A stretch of DNA of 5,237 bases from JAJTZA01 sp041749815 (GCA_041749815.1 JBGTAR010000281.1:1-5237); one strand, 5' to 3'; counted from the first letter of the stretch, positions 1 through 4,653 are shown. Notes: generated by a model not told the origin, from the letters alone. Translations and numbers: made by a program.

Positions 1-148
1 TCAGGCTGTGCGGGTCGTGGAGAAGGACGTTGGTGTCGATGACGAAGTTTTTGATGGTTCCCTTCGGGGCGATGCGTTCGCCTTTTTCCTGCGGGTCAAA
101 AAAGACGGCCTGCTCTTCGGTCATTTCCATCGGTGCGGGTCTGTGCAT
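1..148 (-). CDS. PhoH family protein with N-terminal PIN domain (N-terminal 49 residues only)
   Basis: The gene reads leftward off the window edge, so only the first 49 residues are visible. After about 30 polar residues comes the first strand of a PIN domain: residues 34-48, NFVIDTNVLLHDPHS. D38 is the first acidic, metal-binding residue of PIN ribonucleases. The string DTNVLLHDP just before a large protein is characteristic of PIN-PhoH fusions, in which a PIN nuclease is joined to a PhoH-type P-loop ATPase; the family is linked to RNA unwinding and cleavage in the cytoplasm. The ATPase part lies outside the window, so the fusion is inferred from the PIN signature alone. The start is uncertain: ATG at 148 is the longest choice, while ATGs at 130 and 124 are in frame, and none has a good ribosome binding site. 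A lone PIN toxin is the alternative, less likely because of the N-terminal lead and the LLHDP motif. Confidence 0.8.
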   Translation of the reverse strand, partial: MHRPAPMEMTEEQAVFFDPQEKGERIAPKGTIKNFVIDTNVLLHDPHSL

Positions 149-165
149 GGTTCTCAGCGTGTATG

Positions 166-180
166 CCCTGCGAGGCAGGG
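166..180. repeat. Short perfect hairpin in the phoH-like 5' region
   Basis: CCCTGC at 166-171 and GCAGGG at 175-180 form a perfect 6-bp GC-rich stem with a 3-base loop. It lies 17 bp upstream of the chosen ATG of the PIN-PhoH gene, so it would sit in that mRNA's leader close to the ribosome binding region. There is no T-tract, so it is not a canonical terminator. A function in translation control is only inference. Confidence 0.35.
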
Positions 181-202
181 ACAATTGACGGGGTTGGGGA
201 AT

Positions 203-253
203 CTTCCAGAACAGCGAAGAAAATTCCGGGTGTTTCGTGATGAGTTCTGGAAG
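203..253. repeat. 10-bp perfect inverted repeat upstream of the phoH-like gene
   Basis: CTTCCAGAAC at 203-212 is exactly repeated in inverted orientation as GTTCTGGAAG at 244-253, with a 31-base spacer. It lies between the start of the PIN-PhoH gene and the DnaA-box-like cluster. If the PIN-PhoH gene is transcribed from the TATAAA-like element at 278-283 (minus strand), this repeat would form a long-looped stem in its leader. It could instead be a protein-binding site with two half-sites about 41 bp apart (four helical turns). No function is known to me. Confidence 0.4.
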
Positions 254-278
254 TCAGAGCGTCTCAATCTGATGGTTT

Positions 279-340
279 TTATACACCTCGCCGAAGTGGA
301 TACAATCAATAACTTGTGAATAACTTAAATATTTTCCACA
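279..340. other. Cluster of DnaA-box-like 9-mers in AT-rich DNA (possible origin or DnaA-binding region)
   Basis: Against the DnaA-box consensus TTATNCACA, the sequence shows TTATTCACA (315-323, minus strand, full match), TTTTCCACA (332-340, plus, matching the relaxed TTWTNCACA), TTATACACC (279-287, plus, 8 of 9) and GTATCCACT (295-303, minus, 7 of 9). The 32 bases 304-335 are only about 16% G+C, as expected for an unwinding element. CCACA (336-340) and TGTGG (344-348) form an inverted repeat, as often seen at origins. The last box lies inside the 3' end of the small membrane-protein gene. Four related 9-mers in 62 bp are suggestive, but no dnaA, dnaN, parAB or gidA gene is in view, and the cluster is short for a bacterial oriC. 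It may instead be a DnaA-regulated promoter or chance. Confidence 0.35.
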
Positions 341-627
341 ACCTGTGGGGGTTTTCGGCCGAAATCCCCCAAAGTGGCCTGCCGGGATATGCGAAAGCCA
401 AAAATCACCAAAATTCCCAAAACCATCAAAGACACGAGCAGGTTGCTCGGGATAAAAAAGAGCACCGTTTGAAGGATGGGGCCTTTTGTGAAAATCGGGA
501 GCATTTGCAAGCAGAGCATGCCTGCCATAAAAATGATCCAGAAAATCCAGTTCCGAAAACGCCTGCGTGAAAGCAAAGTCACAAAGGGTGGCCAGATGGC
601 CAGGAACCCCGCAGAAAACAGGACCAT
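325..627 (-). CDS. Small hydrophobic membrane protein, unrecognised
   Basis: This 100-residue frame encodes a protein I do not recognise. It is strongly hydrophobic and Leu/Ile/Phe/Trp-rich. Likely membrane helices are residues 2-18, 27-44 and about 51-78; the last is long and contains a Pro. The basic loop SRRRFR (20-25) and the basic C-terminal tail (79-92) suggest both are cytoplasmic, giving an N-out, C-in topology with three helices. The opposite strand in the same stretch encodes only a polar, low-complexity string without recognisable features, so the hydrophobic frame is the better candidate. The ATG at 627 has no clear ribosome binding site; the frame stays open back to a stop at 685-687, but no ATG, GTG or TTG occurs there. 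An extended -10 element at 697-705 supports leftward transcription. It could still be a remnant of a larger gene. Confidence 0.5.
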   Translation of the reverse strand: MVLFSAGFLAIWPPFVTLLSRRRFRNWIFWIIFMAGMLCLQMLPIFTKGPILQTVLFFIPSNLLVSLMVLGILVIFGFRISRQATLGDFGRKPPQVVENI

Positions 628-696
628 TTGAAACAGCCAGATGAATGCGCCCTGTGGGAGAGTGGATGGAAACGAGATGGCGAATCAGGGGATCCG

Positions 697-705
697 ATTA
701 TCACA
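697..705 (-). promoter_or_regulatory. Extended -10 promoter element for the small membrane-protein gene
   Basis: On the minus strand the sequence reads TGTGATAAT: a TGn extension directly before GATAAT, which matches the sigma-70 -10 consensus at 5 of 6 positions. No good -35 hexamer is seen at the normal distance, which is typical of extended -10 promoters. It would start transcription near 690, giving a leader of about 60 bases before the ATG at 627. Confidence 0.35.
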
Positions 706-730
706 TGGGCAAGGGGACTTTTTTTGATGA

Positions 731-742
731 GCTTGCGCAAGC
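731..742. repeat. 12-bp perfect palindrome
   Basis: GCTTGCGCAAGC is a perfect palindrome, followed at once by an overlapping CACGTG palindrome (742-747). It lies in the region between the divergent membrane-protein and cyclase genes, about 30 bp upstream of the likely membrane-protein promoter and 148 bp upstream of the cyclase start. A binding site for a dimeric regulator is possible. A weak sigma-70-like match (TTGCGC, 17-bp spacer, GATAAA) overlaps it for the cyclase. Confidence 0.3.
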
Positions 743-779
743 ACGTGATTTGCGGGATAAAAAACTGCGATGAATGCTG

Positions 780-844
780 ATGGGAGGAATAGGAGGAATG
801 AGAGTTATGGGAAAGATACCTCCCATTCTTCCCACAACTCCCAT
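780..844. repeat. GGGA/TCCC-rich imperfect inverted-repeat block
   Basis: The left half carries repeated purine-rich words (ATGGGAG at 780-786, GGAGGAAT at 791-798 and ATGGGA at 807-812) and the right half their complements (TCCCAT at 821-826, TTCCCA at 829-834, CTCCCAT at 838-844). Perfect pairings include 780-786 with 838-844 (7 bp) and 807-812 with 821-826 (6 bp, 8-base loop); GAGTT (802-806) can also pair with AACTC (836-840). Several alternative foldings are therefore possible. It ends 45 bp upstream of the cyclase ATG. It resembles the purine-rich, ATGGGA-type intergenic repeats that I associate with Verrucomicrobiota genomes, but this is from memory and the family is not formally identified. 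Confidence 0.45.
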
Positions 845-889
845 GAATCGTTCTGGCGATTGAGTCGGCGGTGCAGGTAAGGTGGTGGA

Positions 890-2896
890 ATGTCTTTTCG
901 TGCGATGTTGCTGACCGTTGTTTTGGGGTTGATTCTGGCCTCGACTCTGGTGACCACGGCCTTTGGCGCGCGCGGGGTGAGGCTTGCGATCAACTCGCTT
1001 CTTGAGAAGCAAATCTCCACCACGCTGGAGGCAATCACGAGCTTGGTGGAAGAACACTTTGAGCCAGCCGAGCGTCTTTTGGAATCGTTTGCCCGCGATA
1101 TCGAATCCCAGAAGCTCGAGATCAATGATCCCATCGCTTTGGCGAAGGAGTTCGCCAACACCTTGGAGTATGAGGAGGGAATTGCATGGATCAGCTTTGG
1201 ATACGCTGATGGGAGTTTTGCCGGGGGGTGGACCCAGAATGGTCAGACGGCCATCAATATCTCAAAGCCGGATGGAAACCCACCCCAAGAGTGGTTAATC
1301 GACTCCAAGGGGCGCTTGGAGCCACATTTCGGAAAAAACCTGCCAGCCTCCTTTGATTCGAGAAAGCGGCCCTGGTTTCAACTGGCCTTGGAACATTCAG
1401 ACATGGTTTGGACAAACCCCTACGAGTTTGCCACGGGGGAGCGAGGGATCACGGTGGTTCAATCGGTTCGCACACCAGCCGGGGAGTTGCTGGGTGTGAT
1501 GACCGTTGATTTTGTTCTGAGCGATGTCGCGGCCTATATGGACAAGCTCACAAAAGACTTTCGCGGTGAGCCCATGGTTTTTTCTGTCAACGGCCAGCTT
1601 CTTGCCATCCCCAAAGCCATGGAGTCATCGCCCGTGGTGGAGAAAGTCCGGCAGATGATCGGCTCAAACGGAAACAAGAGGGGAGTTGAGGGACCTGGAA
1701 CTGTTGTTCAAATGTCCATGCCTGATGACCTGTATTTTGTGGGATTACAGGCCGCGCACATTCCCGGTGGGTTGGAGTGTGTGAGTGCTATTCTTATGAG
1801 TCGCAAGCTTGCTTTTGAAGGACTGGACCAGATTGTCCTTTATACCGTGGGCTTGGCATTGGCGGCGCTGCTCGTGTCTCTCGTGGCCGGGTTTGTTCTG
1901 GCAGGGCGCATTGCCAGCCCCTTGAAATCTCTCAGCCAGGTGGTGGCCCGGGTCGGGAACTTCCAGTTGGAGCCAACACCGCTGCCAAAATCCAGCATCA
2001 AAGAGGTCAGCGTTTTGTCCGAGTCTGTCGAGCGCATGCGCACGGGGCTGGAGTCCTTCTCCCATTATGTTCCGGTGGACTTGGTGCGTGACCTTGTTCG
2101 CAGCGGCGGCGTCGCGGCCCTCGGCGGAGAACGGCGGGAAATTTCCCTCATGTTTTGCGATTTGGCTGGATTCACCGCGTATGCGGAAAAAAACTCTCCA
2201 GAGGAGGCGGTCGCCACTCTCACCTCCTATTTTGAGAGTTTTGGCGATGCCATCGAGCAATCCGGCGGTGTCATCGACAAGTTTCTGGGCGATGGTGTCA
2301 TGGCGCTCTTCAATGCCCCGGGAAAAATCCCTCAACCGGCTGCTGCCGCTTGCCGGGCGGCTCTCATGGGAACCGCAAGTTTTGCGAGCTGTCCGATCCA
2401 AAATAAGGGGCAGGCCAACTTTGTCGCGCGCGTTGGATTGCATACCGGGGAAGTGCTGGTCGGGAATGTCGGAACCGCCAACCGCTTCACCTACACGGCC
2501 ATTGGCGACGCTGTGAACCTCTGCAGCCGCCTCGAGGGCCTCAATAAAGCCTATGGCACCAAAATTTTGGCCAGTTCGGCACTGAGACAGCAGGCGGGCG
2601 AGGACGAATTCCTCTGGCGACGTCTCGATCGCGTCAGTGTTGTTGGAAGGGTGGAACCACTTGTGATCGATGAACTCATGGGATTTCGGGAGCAGGTCAC
2701 CCAGGCATCCCTGCACATCGCTACAACTTACAGCCTTGCCCTGGAGGCCTTCCTGGCCCAGAGCTGGCAGGACGCCGAATCTCTCCTTCAGACCATCCCC
2801 GAGGGCGACATGCCCACGCAAATGCTGCTCCATAGAACTGGCTTGGCGAAAAAAGGCGAGGACTTCCACGCTGTGCGGAGTTTTCTTCAAAAATAG
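890..2896 (+). CDS. Membrane-bound class III adenylate cyclase with dCache-like sensor and HAMP domain
   Basis: The 668-residue protein should make cAMP from ATP in the cytoplasm in response to a periplasmic signal. It has an N-terminal membrane helix (about 5-25), a periplasmic dCache-like sensor (about 30-310) with the signature RPWF (160-163), NPY (176-178) and GVMTVD (202-207), a second helix (about 314-338), a HAMP linker (about 339-392), the catalytic domain (about 415-595) and a helical tail (about 604-668) usual in this family. Catalytic residues are complete: metal-binding D424 (MFCDLAGFT) and D468 (KFLGDG), adenine-selecting K464 and T536 (YTAIGD), and transition-state N543 and R547 (VNLCSRLE). 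Thr rather than Asp at 536 indicates class IIIb; these are sometimes bicarbonate-responsive. The start is supported by AAGGTGG at 879-885. The gene is apparently monocistronic, with gaps of over 200 bp on both sides, and no clear terminator follows. Confidence 0.95.
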   Translation: MSFRAMLLTVVLGLILASTLVTTAFGARGVRLAINSLLEKQISTTLEAITSLVEEHFEPAERLLESFARDIESQKLEINDPIALAKEFANTLEYEEGIAWISFGYADGSFAGGWTQNGQTAINISKPDGNPPQEWLIDSKGRLEPHFGKNLPASFDSRKRPWFQLALEHSDMVWTNPYEFATGERGITVVQSVRTPAGELLGVMTVDFVLSDVAAYMDKLTKDFRGEPMVFSVNGQLLAIPKAMESSPVVEKVRQMIGSNGNKRGVEGPGTVVQMSMPDDLYFVGLQAAHIPGGLECVSAILMSRKLAFEGLDQIVLYTVGLALAALLVSLVAGFVLAGRIASPLKSLSQVVARVGNFQLEPTPLPKSSIKEVSVLSESVERMRTGLESFSHYVPVDLVRDLVRSGGVAALGGERREISLMFCDLAGFTAYAEKNSPEEAVATLTSYFESFGDAIEQSGGVIDKFLGDGVMALFNAPGKIPQPAAAACRAALMGTASFASCPIQNKGQANFVARVGLHTGEVLVGNVGTANRFTYTAIGDAVNLCSRLEGLNKAYGTKILASSALRQQAGEDEFLWRRLDRVSVVGRVEPLVIDELMGFREQVTQASLHIATTYSLALEAFLAQSWQDAESLLQTIPEGDMPTQMLLHRTGLAKKGEDFHAVRSFLQK

Positions 2897-3081
2897 GGAA
2901 CGGCTGGAGAGGCGGGGTGGTCTGGCAAGGGGCTGTCGCACTCCACTCTGGACAAATCGGGATCAAGTAAGATGGAAGCGCTCATTGCCTCCCGGGGACC
3001 CTGCTCCCCCGCTGTTCGTCGCAAGATGGCAGGGATGTGTGTGAATAAAAAACCACCAAGCCCTCCTCATTTTTGTATGAG

Positions 3082-3118
3082 TTGACAGTGACACTGTCTT
3101 CGATGACAATTGAGTCAT
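3082..3118 (+). promoter_or_regulatory. MerR-gene promoter with overlapping operator-like inverted repeats
   Basis: TTGACA (3082-3087, perfect -35) and GACAAT (3105-3110, 4 of 6 for -10) are 17 bp apart. GACAGTG (3084-3090) and CACTGTC (3092-3098) form a perfect 7-bp inverted repeat with a 1-base centre, overlapping the -35 and the spacer. A second inverted repeat, ATGAC (3103-3107) and GTCAT (3114-3118), spans the -10 and the start codon. TGACA occurs three times (3083-3087, 3089-3093, 3104-3108). A dimeric repressor bound here would block RNA polymerase, so autoregulation by the MerR protein is likely. The predicted transcription start falls at the ATG (3117), which implies a leaderless mRNA. 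Confidence 0.6.
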
Positions 3119-3629
3119 GAAGCTTCGGCAGGCTGGCTTTGAAGATGAGTATTACAATGGATTAAGACCTCTATCAGAGGATGTTAACTCATGGTGTTAC
3201 GAAAATAACGTTATTCCTGTGAATGGTCAGGCGGCAGAAAAACTATCGATCCGCAACCTCAGATTTTATCGCACGCAGGGTTTATTGGATGGCCCATTGA
3301 TTGGCAGGAAGTATGGAAGACGTCATTTTCTGCAATTGGCCTCCATTCGCATTTTGCAGGCTCAGGGATTGCCGCTGAGCAAAATCCGGGAAGTCTTGGA
3401 TTCAAAAACCGATGCCGAGTTGCATGAGTTGTTGCGTCAGGCCAAGCAGGATGGTGTGGCACTGGCCGGGAGTTTGGGGCCAGTCAAAAGCTTGGAGAGC
3501 ATGGAGCTCATCGGACTGTCCGTCGACTTTCTTTTGTTGTGTCGAGGACGCAAACGGCCATCGCCAGCGGTGCTCGAGCAGTTGGTGGAAATCTTGGGCG
3601 GTAAAACAGCCAGCCCATCGTCTCTTTGA
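3117..3629 (+). CDS. MerR-family transcriptional regulator
   Basis: The 170-residue protein is a probable dimeric DNA-binding regulator. The winged helix-turn-helix covers about residues 18-96: SIRNLRFYRTQGLL (44-57) is the MerR recognition helix and turn (compare RTLRYYERIGLL), followed by YGRRHFLQL (66-74) and the second helix pair QGLPLSKIREVLDS (83-96). The stretch before the motif (LSEDVNSWCYENN, 19-31) replaces the usual short first helix. Residues about 117-160 form a small C-terminal module (LIGLSVDFLLLCRGRKRPSP) in place of a long dimerisation coiled coil. Only two Cys (27, 142) occur, far apart, so a metal-sensing Cys cluster is absent; the ligand is unknown. The ATG at 3117 is the only start, as a stop lies at 3111-3113 and no ribosome binding site is present. 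The 5' third is more AT-rich than its neighbours. No obvious target gene adjoins it. Confidence 0.85.
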   Translation: MKLRQAGFEDEYYNGLRPLSEDVNSWCYENNVIPVNGQAAEKLSIRNLRFYRTQGLLDGPLIGRKYGRRHFLQLASIRILQAQGLPLSKIREVLDSKTDAELHELLRQAKQDGVALAGSLGPVKSLESMELIGLSVDFLLLCRGRKRPSPAVLEQLVEILGGKTASPSSL

Positions 3630-3681
3630 GAAGGGGGCGTTTGCTGACCGTGAGAAGGATTCCGATACTAGAAAACCAAGA

Positions 3682-3696
3682 AATTTGTTCCAAATT
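3682..3696. repeat. Inverted repeat between convergent genes
   Basis: AATTTG (3682-3687) and CAAATT (3691-3696) form a 6-bp stem with a TTC loop, midway between the ends of the convergent MerR and H1-like genes. Its position fits a shared transcription end, but the stem is AT-rich and no T-tract follows on either strand, so it is not a convincing intrinsic terminator. Confidence 0.2.
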
Positions 3697-3722
3697 CCTC
3701 TACAAAGTGCGTTGCGGATGGT

Positions 3723-4106
3723 TTACTTTCCGCCCAAGGTTTTATTGATGGCCTTGTGCAAGATCGAACCGGCTTCGCCGACCACACTGGAGAGAGAACT
3801 GGAGGCCTTGGTCACGAGGGAGTGAGCTTTTTGGTTGGCCTGAGTGCGGCCTTCGGCTGTGGCTTTGGCACCGTTCCGAAGTGAGGAGCGAAGCAACCTG
3901 GCTGCTTCATCAAGAAGTTCGATGGTTTTTTCAGCAGCTTTTTCCTCGCGGGAGGCTGAAGAGGCTTTCGGGGGAGGAGTTTTTTTCACGCTGACTTTGA
4001 CGGCTACCGGTGATTTGGCGGCCGTTTTTTTAGCAGCCGGTTTTTTCACGGCAGGCTTTTTGGCGGCTGGTTTTTTGGCGGCAGTTTTCTTTTTCGTTGT
4101 TGTCAT
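3723..4106 (-). CDS. Histone H1-like Lys/Ala-rich nucleoid protein
   Basis: The 127-residue, very basic protein has two parts. Residues 5-47 are a disordered Lys/Ala/Pro tail built from repeats of AAKKP type (AKKPAAKKPAVKKPAAKK), like the C-terminal tails of eukaryotic histone H1 and bacterial H1-like proteins such as chlamydial HC1/HC2 and Bordetella BpH1. Residues 53-127 (REEKAAEKTIELLDEAARLLRSSL onward) are predicted helical, with few aromatic residues and no known fold that I recognise. It probably binds DNA non-specifically and helps compact the nucleoid. Here the basic tail is N-terminal. The gene converges on the MerR gene and diverges from the Lrp/AsnC gene. A good promoter (4113-4141) places the transcription start at the ATG; an AAGGA 12 bases upstream is too far for a strong ribosome binding site. 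Basic tails also occur on other DNA-binding proteins, so the exact role is inferred. Confidence 0.8.
   Translation of the reverse strand: MTTTKKKTAAKKPAAKKPAVKKPAAKKTAAKSPVAVKVSVKKTPPPKASSASREEKAAEKTIELLDEAARLLRSSLRNGAKATAEGRTQANQKAHSLVTKASSSLSSVVGEAGSILHKAINKTLGGK
4033..4086. repeat. Imperfect short tandem repeat encoding the Lys/Ala/Pro tail
   Basis: Inside the H1-like gene, related units follow one another: an 18-base version at 4033-4050, then 15-base units at 4051-4065 (GCAGGCTTTTTGGCG) and 4066-4080 (GCTGGTTTTTTGGCG), then a degenerate copy. Each encodes an (A/V)KKPA-type pentapeptide on the minus strand. As 15 is a multiple of three, slippage would lengthen or shorten the basic tail without breaking the frame. 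Confidence 0.6.
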
Positions 4107-4112
4107 ACTTTA

Positions 4113-4141
4113 ACAATATCCTTTTGCGACAGGCTTGCCAA
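4113..4141 (-). promoter_or_regulatory. Promoter of the H1-like gene
   Basis: On the minus strand TTGGCA (4136-4141, 5 of 6 for -35) and TATTGT (4113-4118, 4 of 6 for -10) are separated by exactly 17 bp. Six bases then separate the -10 from the ATG at 4106, so the transcript would begin at or next to the start codon. The -35 lies inside the GCTTG-C-CAAGC inverted repeat (4133-4143), so a protein bound there would affect this gene. Confidence 0.5.
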
Positions 4142-4146
4142 GCAAA
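4123..4146. promoter_or_regulatory. Inverted repeats in the divergent H1-like / Lrp-AsnC intergenic region
   Basis: GCTTG (4133-4137) and CAAGC (4139-4143) are perfect arms around one C, and TTTGC (4123-4127) with GCAAA (4142-4146) forms a second, wider pair. Lrp/AsnC proteins commonly bind imperfect palindromes beside their own genes, so this is a candidate operator for the downstream regulator that could also affect the H1-like gene. This role is inferred from position and symmetry only. Confidence 0.35.
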
Positions 4147-4173
4147 GAGACCGGGGGAATGATAGGAAGTTAC

Positions 4174-4653
4174 ATGCAGGCCCTTGTTGAAATACTGGAA
4201 CGAAATGCGCTGACTCCCCGTGAGGATCTTGCGCGGATGTTGAATTTGAGCGTGGAGGAAGTGGAGCAGGCCATTGCTCGTCTGGAGTCCGAGGGCATTG
4301 TCCTTGGGTATCAGGCGATCATTAATCATGAGAAGTGGGACACGGACTTGGTCCGAGCCATGATTGAGGTGAAGATCACGCCTGAGCGGGATGGGGGCTT
4401 TGATCGTGTGGCCTCGCGCATCGCGAAGTTTGAGGAGGTTCAGACCTGCTATCTGATGAGTGGGGGGTATGACTTGTTGATCACCGTGGAGGGGAGAAAC
4501 CTCCGGGAAGTGGCGTCTTTTGTTGCTGAGAAGCTAAGCACCATCGAAGCGGTTCAATCCACGGCCACGCGTTTTCGACTGAAGACCTACAAGGAGAATG
4601 GAACGTTTCATCACTTTGAGCAGACGGCAGAGAGGCTGTCCGTTTCGCCATAA
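4174..4653 (+). CDS. Lrp/AsnC-family transcriptional regulator, AlaR-like
   Basis: With the start at 4174 the protein has 159 residues. Residues about 1-45 are a winged helix-turn-helix (LTPREDLARMLNLSVEEVEQAIARLESEGIVLGYQAIIN), and residues about 55-135 are the ligand-binding RAM domain, including VKITPERDGGFDRVASRI and the YLMSGGYDLLITVEG strand-turn with its GGYD motif. The ending ERLSVSP and the whole layout match the AlaR (YugG) branch of Lrp/AsnC proteins, which in Bacillus subtilis controls the alanine transaminase gene alaT. The next gene here is such an aminotransferase, 56 bp downstream, so local control of that gene is likely. I chose ATG 4174 because AGGA sits six bases before it and the resulting N-terminus matches the family; ATG 4159 and TTG 4135 are in frame, but the latter lies inside the inverted repeat and the H1-like promoter. 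Confidence 0.9.
   Translation: MQALVEILERNALTPREDLARMLNLSVEEVEQAIARLESEGIVLGYQAIINHEKWDTDLVRAMIEVKITPERDGGFDRVASRIAKFEEVQTCYLMSGGYDLLITVEGRNLREVASFVAEKLSTIEAVQSTATRFRLKTYKENGTFHHFEQTAERLSVSP

Noticed and set aside
8..319. 103-codon plus-strand frame at the left edge
   Set aside because: Its first half is antisense to the PIN-PhoH start, and the rest covers the inverted repeats and DnaA-like boxes; no protein-like features.
316..570. 84-codon plus-strand frame rich in His, Asn and Lys
   Set aside because: It is the antisense of the hydrophobic membrane-protein frame and begins in the AT-rich DnaA-like cluster; low-complexity polar composition without a ribosome binding site.
1745..2941. 398-codon open frame on the minus strand opposite the cyclase
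   Set aside because: It lies antisense to the strongly conserved catalytic domain and its translation shows no recognisable domain; it is a shadow of the high-GC coding pattern.
2994..3034. Possible terminator after the cyclase (GGGGA at 2994-2998 with TCCCC at 3005-3009; CCCTGC at 2999-3004 with GCAGGG at 3029-3034)
   Set aside because: The stems are short, mutually exclusive and not followed by a T-tract, so a terminator cannot be supported. Nothing else is evident in the gap 2897-3081.
3844..4113. 89-codon plus-strand frame with an apparently hydrophobic Ala/Phe-rich end
   Set aside because: It is antisense to the Lys/Ala repeats of the H1-like gene; AAG/AAA codons read backwards give Phe and Leu, which mimics membrane helices.
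4135..4173. TTG at 4135 or ATG at 4159 as start of the Lrp/AsnC gene
   Set aside because: TTG 4135 lies within the inverted repeat and the opposing promoter, and neither has a properly spaced ribosome binding site; ATG 4174 has AGGA at good distance and fits the family N-terminus.
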